Shown: positions 1 through 5,604 of the stretch, piece by piece
How positions within the stretch are numbered: the stretch's first letter is position 1
Layout of the letters: every line of letters begins with the position of its first letter
Origin: Candidatus Baldrarchaeum yapensis
GTDB lineage: Archaea; Asgardarchaeota; Baldrarchaeia; Baldrarchaeales; Baldrarchaeaceae
NCBI GenBank assembly: GCA_016840465.1
Contig: JAEOSH010000064.1
Location: 1 to 11,205 of the forward strand
Length of the DNA: 11,205 bases
Direction of reading: 5' to 3'
Program-made: the position numbers and the translations under genes
The notes under the pieces: model-generated
What the model saw: the letters and a program-made list of their open reading frames with translations, nothing else
Told to the model about the DNA's origin: nothing
Database searches by the model: none

Positions 1-399
1 GTCGAGGAGATACAGAGGAAGCTGGGGCAGATTTTCGGTCTCCGCGGGATTTTCTGCAGGTCTGAGAGCATGGTTAGGGCGAGGATATCGTTCTGCTACC
101 TGCTACATCTCGTGTTTTCAATCATGGCGGCGGAGATTTCGGGGCTTGGTGCTTGCGTCATAGTATACGATTTGTGGAGGGAGTATTGCGGACTTGACGG
201 TCTTATTGCCGAGAGAAGGGAGAAAATTTGTTTATATCTGGATAAGTCTTCGCAAATGTATTTTTTTATCCACTTAATTGTGGTTGTTCAACCTCTGGAA
301 GTTATCGAGATGCTGAGAGAAGGCAGGCTGGATGGGATTTTAAAGAGAACAAAACAGTGGGAAATTTACTTCGGTGGGCACGAGCAAATTGCAACATGA
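1..399 (+). CDS. Unknown protein, 5'-truncated by the window edge
   Basis: The reading frame is open from the first base to a TGA at 397-399, so the gene probably begins before the window; an internal ATG lies at base 70. The visible 132 residues contain a hydrophobic alpha-helical stretch (about residues 32-55, FCYLLHLVFSIMAAEISGLG), a basic/acidic middle and a second hydrophobic patch (YFFIHLIVVVQPLEVIEML). I do not recognise the family. The helix SESMVRARISFCYLLHLVFS with many charged residues before it is reminiscent of C-terminal ends of transposases, but I see no catalytic residues and do not call it one. It could also be a decayed fragment. It ends 157 bases before the aor gene on the same strand and is separated from it by a hairpin plus T-rich stretch and a TATA box, so it is probably transcribed separately. 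Confidence 0.4.
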   Translation, partial: VEEIQRKLGQIFGLRGIFCRSESMVRARISFCYLLHLVFSIMAAEISGLGACVIVYDLWREYCGLDGLIAERREKICLYLDKSSQMYFFIHLIVVVQPLEVIEMLREGRLDGILKRTKQWEIYFGGHEQIAT

Positions 400-401
400 T
401 G

Positions 402-431
402 GGCGCGCGACCTGCGCCAGTAAGTTTATTT
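402..431 (+). terminator. Possible terminator after the first gene
   Basis: Three bases after the stop codon, GGCGC (402-406) can pair with GCGCC (414-418) over a 7-nt loop, and a T-rich tail (425-431) follows. Archaeal termination depends mainly on T-tracts, so the hairpin may be incidental. Weak call. Confidence 0.25.
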
Positions 432-487
432 CATAAAACTACTGACGGTGGTGTCAAACCTAAAGGTGATGTATCGATTTTATGAAA
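429..487. repeat. Perfect 10-bp inverted repeat upstream of aor (candidate operator)
   Basis: TTTCATAAAA (429-438) and its exact reverse complement TTTTATGAAA (478-487) are separated by 39 nt, about 49 bp centre to centre. The right arm ends 17 bases before the BRE/TATA element of aor. The position suggests paired binding sites for a regulator of the aor operon or a long hairpin; no known operator is recognised. Confidence 0.4.
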
Positions 488-503
488 CCGCTTTGCACGC
501 CCA

Positions 504-517
504 TGAAAGTATAAATT
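504..517 (+). promoter_or_regulatory. Archaeal promoter (BRE/TATA) of aor
   Basis: TGAAA (504-508) followed by GTATAAATT (509-517) matches an archaeal BRE/TATA arrangement. A start about 25 nt downstream (near 538) would give a leader of roughly 20 nt before the aor start at 556. This is the clearest core promoter in the window. Confidence 0.6.
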
Positions 518-555
518 CCTTATGTACAGAATAAGGGGGAAGATCCCGAGAGGAG

Positions 556-2361
556 ATGGAGGTGTCTGAGATCTTCGGATGGACGGGAAGGGCTCTTCTC
601 GTAGATCTTTCAACCGGAATCACGAAAAGGATCGAGCTGGAGAGGGAGGTTCTGCTGAAGTTCATGGGAGGCCGCGGGCTCGGGGCGAAAATAGTGTATG
701 ACGGAGTGGATCCCCGAACGGACCCATTCCACCGGGATAACATTTTGGTGTTTGCGGTGGGCCCCCTCACGGCAACCAAAGTTTACACCTCTGGAAGGTA
801 TTGCGTTGTTTCGAAGTCGCCGCTTACAGGCGGTCTCTTTTACTCGAGTTCTGGCGGCTTCTTTGGCGCATCTCTTAAGAAGGCAGGGTACGATGCGATA
901 ATAATAAGAGGACGCGCATCGGATTCCGTTTACCTCTATATAGATGATGAGGAGGTGAAATTGGAAAAAGCATCCCATCTCTGGGGCAAGGGCACCAAGG
1001 AGGTAAGAGAGATTTTGAAAAGGGATCTGGGGCGGGAGTTCAGGGTGGTGTGCATAGGACCCGCGGGGGAGAACCTCGTAAGATACGCATGCATAGTGAA
1101 CGACATCTCAAATGCGGCTGGAAGGGGAGGATTAGGCGCCGTCATGGGATCTAAGAACCTGAAGGCCATAGCCGTGCGGGGATCTCGTAAGGTCAGGGTT
1201 GCGGACCCGGATGCCTTAAACGACCTGATGGAGAAGGCAAAAATAAGGGTCATATGGAATCCCATCCTCGATAAGGCCCTCGCATACTACGGCACCTCCT
1301 CTCTCGTGAACATAATAAACGAGCACGGAATGCTCCCGACGAGGAACTTCCAACTCGGGTATTTTGAGGAGGCTGACGCCATCTCCGGAGAAACCCTAAG
1401 GGAAAGGATATTTGTGAAGAGGGCGTCCTGCTACAACTGCCCCGTTGCGTGCAAGAGGATCACGAGGACAAAGTCTATGGGGGGAGAGGGACCCGAGTAC
1501 GAGACCATAGGATCTCTGGGATCTATGCTCATGATAGGTGACATAGAGAAGGTCGCTGAGATAAACTACCTGTGCAACGACCTCGGTCTTGACACGATTT
1601 CCACTGGTGTGACAATAGCGTGTGCAATGGAACTCTCCGAACGGGGAGTTATCGATGAGAAGATAGAGTGGGGGGATGCGGAAAAGGTGAAGGAACTCGT
1701 CGGGAAGATAGCGGCACGTGAGGGAATCGGAAATGAACTTGCCGAGGGGTCCAAGAGATTTGCCGAGAAATACGGAATGAGCGAATGTGCAATGCACGTT
1801 AAGGGTCTAGAATTGGCAATGTACGATCCTCGCGGCGCATTTGGCCAGGCGCTGTCATACGCAACATCTAATAGGGGAGGATGCCACCTTAACGCATACA
1901 TGATCGCCGTGGAGGTTCTGGGAGTTCCCTACCTCATGGATAGGTTCTCCCCGACCGGAAAGCCTCCCATCGTGGTGTATCTCCAGAACCTCGCCGCAGC
2001 AATCGACAGCATGGTGCTGTGCAAGTTCATGGCTTTTGAATTTGACGATGAAATGTTCGCGAACTTCCTGTCCGCCGTGACGGGCGAAAACTACACTCAG
2101 GAGACGGTGGTAAAAACAGGAGAGAGGATATGGAACCTCGAGCGCGTGTTCAACATACGCGCGGGAATAGAGCCATCCCAGGACACCCTCCCATCCCGCC
2201 TTCTGTCACCTCTCCAAAACGGACCCTGCAAGGGAAAGGTTCCCCCGCTTCGCCAGATGCTCCAAGAATATTATTACGTCAGGGGTTGGAGGGAGGATGG
2301 AATCCCAACTGCTGAGAAATTGAAGGAGCTGGGAATAGAACCTCCGGAGGGGTGGGAATGA
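556..2361 (+). CDS. aor: Tungsten/molybdenum aldehyde:ferredoxin oxidoreductase
   Basis: This cytoplasmic AOR-family enzyme oxidises aldehydes to carboxylic acids and passes electrons to ferredoxin, using a bis-pterin tungsten (or molybdenum) cofactor and one [4Fe-4S] cluster. The 601 residues match the usual length (about 600). The N-terminal cofactor domain shows GGRGLGAK (~38), SKSPLTGG (~85) and AGRGGLGAVMGSKNLKAIAVRG-like residues around 190-208. Cluster ligands are visible as C292-x2-C295-x3-C299 and a fourth Cys, C489, in LCKF; this spacing parallels Pyrococcus furiosus AOR (288, 291, 295, 494). The pterin-binding DLGLD motif is at 342-346. ATG 556 sits directly against GAGAGGAG, so an in-frame GTG at 562 is a possible alternative start with better spacing. 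The gene is co-transcribed with the overlapping class II aldolase. The physiological aldehyde cannot be read from sequence. Confidence 0.95.
   Translation: MEVSEIFGWTGRALLVDLSTGITKRIELEREVLLKFMGGRGLGAKIVYDGVDPRTDPFHRDNILVFAVGPLTATKVYTSGRYCVVSKSPLTGGLFYSSSGGFFGASLKKAGYDAIIIRGRASDSVYLYIDDEEVKLEKASHLWGKGTKEVREILKRDLGREFRVVCIGPAGENLVRYACIVNDISNAAGRGGLGAVMGSKNLKAIAVRGSRKVRVADPDALNDLMEKAKIRVIWNPILDKALAYYGTSSLVNIINEHGMLPTRNFQLGYFEEADAISGETLRERIFVKRASCYNCPVACKRITRTKSMGGEGPEYETIGSLGSMLMIGDIEKVAEINYLCNDLGLDTISTGVTIACAMELSERGVIDEKIEWGDAEKVKELVGKIAAREGIGNELAEGSKRFAEKYGMSECAMHVKGLELAMYDPRGAFGQALSYATSNRGGCHLNAYMIAVEVLGVPYLMDRFSPTGKPPIVVYLQNLAAAIDSMVLCKFMAFEFDDEMFANFLSAVTGENYTQETVVKTGERIWNLERVFNIRAGIEPSQDTLPSRLLSPLQNGPCKGKVPPLRQMLQEYYYVRGWREDGIPTAEKLKELGIEPPEGWE
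2346..2350 (+). promoter_or_regulatory. Ribosome-binding site that fixes the aldolase start
   Basis: GGAGG inside the last codons of aor lies 7 nt before ATG 2358, which overlaps the aor stop as ATGA. This favours ATG 2358 over the in-frame GTG at 2352 and indicates translational coupling. Confidence 0.6.
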
Positions 2362-2954
2362 GGGTTCCCGAAAGCGTGTATAAGGAACTGAAGGAGTATT
2401 GTGCGCGCCTTGCCAGAAGGGGTTACGTGACCGCACATGGAGGGAACGCTAGCATCAGAAGCGGAAACATAATGTGGATAACGAGACATGCGTCCTCACT
2501 TGAAAACCTTCGCCCCGAGGACGTAATCCAAGTATATATAGACAAGCCCTCAAGTTTCGATGCAATCGCGTCTACAGAGACGATAGTCCATCGTGAAATA
2601 TACAGAAGAACCCCTAATCTTGCGGTCCTTCACGCGCACCCTCCCCACACCGTTGCGATGTCCTTCTTTGTCGAGGAACTGATACCCCCGGACTCGGAGG
2701 GATACTATGTCCTGAAGAGGGTTCCGGTCGTGGAGGGAAGCCCCGGATCTCCGGAACTTGCGGAGAATGTTGCGAATGCCCTCAAGAAGTATCATGCGGT
2801 AATAGTGAGAGCGCATGGCGTATTCGCCGCAGCAAAGTTCATGGATATCGCATACCAGTACATATGCATGGTGGAGCACTCCGCAAAGATCCTCTGGCTT
2901 ACCGAGTGCCTCAAGATCCTCGGAAGGGAGATTATAAGGCCCCGAGTATTCTGA
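2358..2954 (+). CDS. Class II aldolase/adducin family protein (L-fuculose-1-phosphate aldolase-like)
   Basis: A 198-residue zinc-dependent aldolase of the FucA/AraD/RhaD group, which cleaves sugar-1-phosphates or related compounds to dihydroxyacetone phosphate plus an aldehyde. The motifs occur in family order: GGNASIR near 28-34, ITRHASSLENL for phosphate/carbonyl binding near 43-53, catalytic Glu74 in STETIVH, zinc ligands His92 and His94 in LHAHPPHT, and the third zinc ligand His153 in VRAHGV. These positions nearly coincide with E. coli FucA (Glu73, His92, His94, His155), so the enzyme looks catalytically complete. It overlaps the aor stop by 4 nt (ATGA), so product aldehyde could be handed to AOR. 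Methanogen FucA homologues make lactaldehyde or methylglyoxal-linked products. A decarboxylase or dehydratase within the superfamily is possible. The substrate is unknown. Confidence 0.88.
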   Translation: MRVPESVYKELKEYCARLARRGYVTAHGGNASIRSGNIMWITRHASSLENLRPEDVIQVYIDKPSSFDAIASTETIVHREIYRRTPNLAVLHAHPPHTVAMSFFVEELIPPDSEGYYVLKRVPVVEGSPGSPELAENVANALKKYHAVIVRAHGVFAAAKFMDIAYQYICMVEHSAKILWLTECLKILGREIIRPRVF

Positions 2955-2956
2955 AC

Positions 2957-3204
2957 TCACATCCTCCCAACGAAATTGAGTATCGCCCTGCACCACCCCT
3001 CCAGTATCTTCAAATTTTCTCTTTCAGTTCCGCGCGAAAGCGCACTGTACACGAAGCGCGGCCTTCCAACCTCCGACTTTGCGCCCCTCTTCCTTACAAC
3101 CCCATCTCCTCAAGGGTTTGTAGCACCCTATGTACGACGCTCTGATCCCTGTTGAAAGTTGCCGCCAAGGGCCGGACGCTCGCAAAGGTGGATGCTCTGC
3201 TCAG
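2957..3204 (-). pseudogene. Remnant of a winged-helix (TrmB/ArsR-like) transcriptional regulator
   Basis: Read on the minus strand, 3204-3098 encodes a typical recognition-helix region (LAATFNRDQSVVHRVLQTLE, then EMGL) and ends at a TAA. A one-base frame change near 3097-3103 then continues the domain from 3100 to a TGA at 2957-2959: basic wing RKRGAKSEVGRPRFVYSAL, then an acidic amphipathic tail with WCRAILNF. This order (helix-turn-helix, GRPR-FVY wing, C-terminal helix) is what archaeal TrmB-like DNA-binding proteins show. The N-terminal part is missing and the similarity fades near 3205, where the MvhD-like remnant begins on the opposite strand. It lies tail to tail with the aldolase gene, 2 nt apart. 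It may once have regulated the aor operon; that is inference. A single assembly error could explain the frameshift, but not the missing N-terminus. Confidence 0.6.
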
Positions 3205-3211
3205 AACAGGA

Positions 3212-3632
3212 AGGATTATAGCTTTCTTAGATGACTGGTGTAGCTACGGCGCCGCTGACCTTGCGGGCCTGAGAAAACTATCGTATCCCACTACCGTTAG
3301 GATACTCAGGTTTTAGACACCTCCCTGATAACGCCGGACATCATAATAGAGAGACTTTCAGAAGGGGTGCGGACGCCGTGTTCGTGGGAGCATGCGAAGC
3401 CGGCGGGAATACCTTCTCTCCCGAATGTTCCAAAGGGTAAAAGAAAACGTGAGGACGGCAAGGGCTTCCTAGAGGATGCCGGAGTGGAGAAGGACAGACC
3501 GAGACATGATTTTTCGTGGTTGCCGCGGGCTCAGAATTTGTTATGCGTTTCAAGGAACTGCATGATTATGTTGAAGCCGTGGGATCCATACCACTGGGGA
3601 AACGGGAAAAGTTAAGGTCCCACCACGTGTAA
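3212..3632 (+). pseudogene. Frameshifted MvhD/FrhD-like (methyl-viologen-reducing hydrogenase delta subunit) domain
   Basis: MvhD passes electrons between hydrogenase or other partners and heterodisulfide reductase HdrA through a [2Fe-2S] cluster. Pieces of the domain are present in order but in different frames. RIIAFLDDWCSYGAADLAGL and RKLSYPTTVRIL run from 3212 to a TAG at 3314. LDTSLITPDIIIERL follows in another frame. FRRGADAVFVGACEAGGNTF runs from 3357 to a TAA at 3438. RVKENVRTARA and LEDAGVEKDR come next. After a shift at the T-run near 3510, FFVVAAGSEFVMRFKEL and EAVGSIPLGKREKLR end at TAA 3630. At least four or five frameshifts rule out expression of one product. Most conserved cysteines are replaced: LDDWC where the family has CCNWC, and LDTS where it has a Cys. 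It precedes the Isf-like gene by 6 nt. It could derive from a free MvhD or from an HdrA-MvhD fusion. Confidence 0.65.
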
Positions 3633-3638
3633 ATTCAA

Positions 3639-4244
3639 ATGAAACAGCAATCGACGGTGATGTCGTTGTTAAAGGTTCTATGCACTTACGGAAGCCCACG
3701 GACCGGCGGGAATACGGAAATCCTCGTCAGATATGTGGCGGATAGATTTAGGGAGAGGAACGTGAGGGTATCGCTGATCAACCTGTGCGAATTGGAAATA
3801 AAGCCGTGTACCTCCTGTAGGAGATGTGTGAATAGAAGGGGGACGTGCTCCATCGACGATGATATGACTAATATCATCATCCCTGAACTTCTATCCGCAG
3901 ACGGACTGGTAGTTGCATCCCCTGTATACTTCAACAACGTATCAGCCTGTGTCAAGGCGTTCATAGACAGAACGTGGTGCCTGAGGGGGAAGCTTAAGGA
4001 TGTGGTGGGAGGCGGCATAGTCGTTGGGAGAGGGTACGGCGCCGAACTGGCGCTTGCCGCAATCCACGCGTTCATGCTGAAGCATGAAATGATTCTGGGA
4101 ATGAGAGGAGTAACCGGGTTCGGATACGAGAAGGGGGACATTGAGAAAGACAAAGAGGCGTTTAAATTGGCAGATAGACTTGTTGAAAGGATGTATGAAC
4201 TAATGCTAAAAATCAGAAGGTGGTGTCACCCGCCGAAATCCTAA
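3639..4244 (+). CDS. Iron-sulfur flavoprotein (NADPH-dependent FMN reductase/flavodoxin fold)
   Basis: A 201-residue Isf-type protein, a cytoplasmic electron carrier that binds FMN and one [4Fe-4S] cluster; Methanosarcina Isf exchanges electrons with ferredoxin and reduces O2 or peroxide. The FMN phosphate loop is GSPRTGGNTE (~19-28). The compact cluster motif is C57-x2-C60-x2-C63-x6-C70, the close spacing typical of Isf. SPVYFNNVSACVKAFIDRT (~108-126) is the second flavin-binding segment. ATG 3639 has no convincing ribosome-binding site; an internal ATG at 3660 (MSLLKV), closer to where family members start, is an alternative. The gene starts 6 nt after the MvhD-like remnant, so it may have belonged to a longer redox operon with aor. 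A T6 tract follows the stop. The family call is firm; the electron partner and substrate are not known. Confidence 0.9.
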   Translation: MKQQSTVMSLLKVLCTYGSPRTGGNTEILVRYVADRFRERNVRVSLINLCELEIKPCTSCRRCVNRRGTCSIDDDMTNIIIPELLSADGLVVASPVYFNNVSACVKAFIDRTWCLRGKLKDVVGGGIVVGRGYGAELALAAIHAFMLKHEMILGMRGVTGFGYEKGDIEKDKEAFKLADRLVERMYELMLKIRRWCHPPKS

Positions 4245-4247
4245 ATC

Positions 4248-4253
4248 TTTTTT
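4248..4253 (+). terminator. T-tract terminator after the Isf-like gene
   Basis: Six consecutive T residues start 3 bases after the stop codon, the usual form of an archaeal terminator. The convergent SDR remnant ends 33 bases further on. Confidence 0.4.
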
Positions 4254-4285
4254 ATCGCCACGTTTAACTCTACAAATCGACAATC

Positions 4286-4765
4286 TTAAGGCCTAGCGAA
4301 ACCCGTGACGTAGTCGCACTTTATAAGGAATATCACCGCCTCTGCAACCTCCTCCGGCCTGCCGAATCTTCTCATCGGAACCCTACTCAGTATTACCTTT
4401 TTTCTCTCCTCGGGGAGCCCGCGTATCGTGTCGGTCTCTATCGGACCGGGGGCCACCGCGGTCACCGTTATGTTGTACCTCAGCAGCTCCTGAGCAAGCG
4501 AGAACGTCATACCTATAAGCCCTGCCTTGGAAGCAGCATAGTGCGGCCCGACGGTGCCTCCCATCTTCCCGGCAACCGATGATATGTTTATTATCTTCCC
4601 GTTCTGACTCTCCGCCACTTTCACAACTTTTGATGCATGTGTGGTGGAGAGCCTTCCCGTCTCGGGGTCCATCGACGGGCTTTCGCGGGGAGCGGTGCTC
4701 CGTACATCCATCTGACCCTTCGCTCCGCCCTTTCGGGCTTCCCTCCCTCTCATCGCCCCTCCCAC
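4286..4765 (-). pseudogene. N-terminally truncated short-chain dehydrogenase/reductase (FabG-like) remnant
   Basis: On the minus strand the C-terminal half of a classical SDR is clear: GKIINISSVAGKMG with the catalytic Ser, YAASKAGLIG with the Tyr-x3-Lys pair, VTAVAPGPIETD, and RFGRPEEVAEAVIFL. The NAD(P)-binding half (TGxxxGIG and NNAG motifs, about 80-90 residues) is absent. The beginning (GQMDV, then TAPRESPSMDPETG) looks like the region around NNAG with short deletions. The C-terminus stops at VTGFARP rather than the usual VTGxxxxVNGG. Without a Rossmann fold it cannot be an active oxidoreductase. The frame stays open for 159 codons, and a TATA-like box (4800-4810) plus GGAGGGG before ATG 4753 could still drive expression. 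A GC-rich, hairpin-rich patch overlaps the 5' end. It converges with the Isf-like gene. Original substrate unknown (3-oxoacyl or sugar alcohol type). Confidence 0.72.
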
Positions 4766-4781
4766 ATCCCGGGCGGAGCCC
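4656..4781. repeat. Cluster of GC-rich hairpins and nested inverted repeats
   Basis: Four compact hairpins lie in a row: CCCGTC/GACGGG (4656-4661/4674-4679); GGAGC/GCTCC with a 3-nt loop (4689-4701); GCCC/GGGC with a loop that reads GAAA on the minus strand (4727-4738); and GGGC/GCCC with a 3-nt loop (4771-4781). A longer 9-bp perfect inverted repeat, GCTCCGCCC (4722-4730) with GGGCGGAGC (4771-4779), competes with the last two. The patch is richer in G+C than its surroundings by eye and overlaps the start of the SDR remnant. It may be a structured leader, a small RNA or a by-product of coding sequence. Confidence 0.4.
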
Positions 4782-4799
4782 GCTTAACACAACAGAAGT

Positions 4800-4810
4800 C
4801 CTTTATAAGG
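4800..4810 (-). promoter_or_regulatory. Palindromic TATA-like box (CCTTATAAAGG on the minus strand)
   Basis: The element is nearly palindromic, so direction is ambiguous. On the minus strand it would start transcription near 4780, just before the hairpin cluster and the SDR remnant. On the plus strand it would start near 4832, in a stretch without a gene but with a hairpin at 4887-4921. Confidence 0.4.
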
Positions 4811-4886
4811 GTTTTGAGGTTGCAAAGGTGCATGAGGGCAACAAATGCAACACTATGCGTTTCTGCCCCTAGGTACTTGCGGTTTT

Positions 4887-4921
4887 CATTGGAGGTCGCT
4901 GTTGTGACCTCCCTTTCAATG
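4887..4921. repeat. Isolated hairpin in an intergenic region
   Basis: GGAGGTC (4891-4897) pairs perfectly with GACCTCC (4906-4912) over 8 nt. An outer CATTG/CAATG pair (4887-4891/4917-4921) could extend it with an internal bulge. No T-tract follows and no ORF needs it. The remaining sequence between 4811 and 5000 shows no gene on either strand. Confidence 0.4.
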
Positions 4922-5000
4922 CTGTTGGAATTATGGGTCGAGTGCGTCTTTTTGTCCCAATATTTGCCACGGCGTTATTTTGGCCGGAGTGCTCCTTCTA

Positions 5001-5012
5001 AACGTTTAAATA
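5001..5012 (+). promoter_or_regulatory. Promoter of the four-helix membrane protein
   Basis: AACGTTTAAATA contains a TATA-like TTTAAATA (5005-5012). A start near 5034 gives a purine-rich leader of about 22 nt with GAGGG (5046-5050) 6 nt before ATG 5057. The AACGTTTA context recurs before two other genes in this window. Confidence 0.5.
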
Positions 5013-5056
5013 CTTCTTATTAGGAGGTATAGAAAGGAGTCGAAAGAGGGTTTCTG

Positions 5057-5497
5057 ATGGGCGAAGAAGAAACCCCGCGAGGAGCGATACTACTGGGCTT
5101 CTTGTTTCTACTGACGGGGTTCTTTCTGATATCTGCGGGAGCGTCTAGGATTTCGGAGTACGTTCAGAGATTGATGGAAAGGGTTCCGGGGCACGAACAC
5201 ATGGTTGCAACGCTGGGCGGTACCAGTAGCTATATGTTGATCCTATATGGCGTTTTGGCGGTGGCGTTGGCAATAGGTTTCTTCCAGAAGCAGGAGTGGG
5301 CGGCTGGGGGAGGATTTGTACTGCTAATAATAGCTCTTGCGTCCGGAGTTCTATCGATTTGGGAGCAGGTCGTTGCGTTCGGGGGATTTGAAGCGCTCAT
5401 AGCGGAGGCCCCACTATCGACGCTCATTTCAATGGCAGCATGCGCAATAATGGCGCTCATGCTTGTGTACATGGTTGTTGCGAAAGGGTGGAGGTAG
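5057..5497 (+). CDS. Unknown four-helix integral membrane protein
   Basis: I do not recognise the family. The 146-residue product has four predicted membrane helices: about 10-30 (AILLGFLFLLTGFFLIS), 57-75 (YMLILYGVLAVALAIGFF), 81-103 (WAAGGGFVLLIIALASGVLS) and 117-141 (LSTLISMAACAIMALMLVYM). The loop between helices 1 and 2 is the longest and mostly polar (RISEYVQRLMERVPGHEH), and the C-terminus is short and basic (AKGWR). There are no clear metal or cofactor motifs and no signal peptide distinct from helix 1. The start is well supported by GAGGG 6 nt upstream and a TATA box. A hairpin with a T-tract overlaps the stop, so it is probably monocistronic. The neighbours (SDR remnant, Acd alpha subunit) do not indicate its job. 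Confidence 0.75.
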   Translation: MGEEETPRGAILLGFLFLLTGFFLISAGASRISEYVQRLMERVPGHEHMVATLGGTSSYMLILYGVLAVALAIGFFQKQEWAAGGGFVLLIIALASGVLSIWEQVVAFGGFEALIAEAPLSTLISMAACAIMALMLVYMVVAKGWR

Positions 5498-5527
5498 CGG
5501 AACCTCCATTGTTCCACTTCCATTTTT
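5490..5527 (+). terminator. Hairpin plus T-tract terminator
   Basis: GGAGGT (5490-5495) pairs with ACCTCC (5502-5507) across the stop codon; alternatively GGAAC (5499-5503) pairs with GTTCC (5511-5515). A T5 tract (5523-5527) follows. Good terminator candidate for the membrane protein gene. Confidence 0.45.
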
Positions 5528-5540
5528 CCTTGTGGTTAAT

Positions 5541-5550
5541 CTTTTATTTA
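5541..5550 (+). promoter_or_regulatory. Probable promoter of the Acd alpha gene
   Basis: CTTTTATTTA holds a TATA-like TTTATTTA. Initiation near 5572 would leave about 30 nt to ATG 5605. It is a weaker match than the aor box. Confidence 0.35.
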
Positions 5551-5604
5551 CATTAAACGTAGAAGTATGTTACGGACGTTCATCGACTTCTTTCGGTGGT
5601 TCGG

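Noticed and set aside
429-487. Inverted repeat as ends of a miniature transposable element
   Set aside because: No target-site duplication is visible around it and the enclosed 39 nt are too short for a typical element.
1396-1901. Minus-strand open frames inside aor
   Set aside because: They lie entirely within the well-conserved AOR coding region and show no recognisable domains.
2864-3145. Plus-strand ORF (93 codons) running out of the aldolase gene
   Set aside because: Pro/Arg-rich composition, overlaps the aldolase 3' end in another frame, and the region is better explained by the minus-strand winged-helix remnant.
3154-3210. Plus-strand residues LKVAAKGRTLAKVDALLRTG as the end of an HdrA part in an HdrA-MvhD fusion
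   Set aside because: The same bases encode a more convincing helix-turn-helix on the minus strand, and no HdrA cysteines are visible upstream.
3686-4153. Minus-strand open frame (155 codons) opposite the Isf-like gene
   Set aside because: The plus-strand frame shows FMN and cluster motifs; the minus frame has none and lacks a promoter or RBS.
4579-5023. Overlapping plus-strand ORFs opposite the SDR remnant
   Set aside because: Low-complexity Ser/Pro/Arg-rich translations with no family; the minus strand carries clear SDR motifs.
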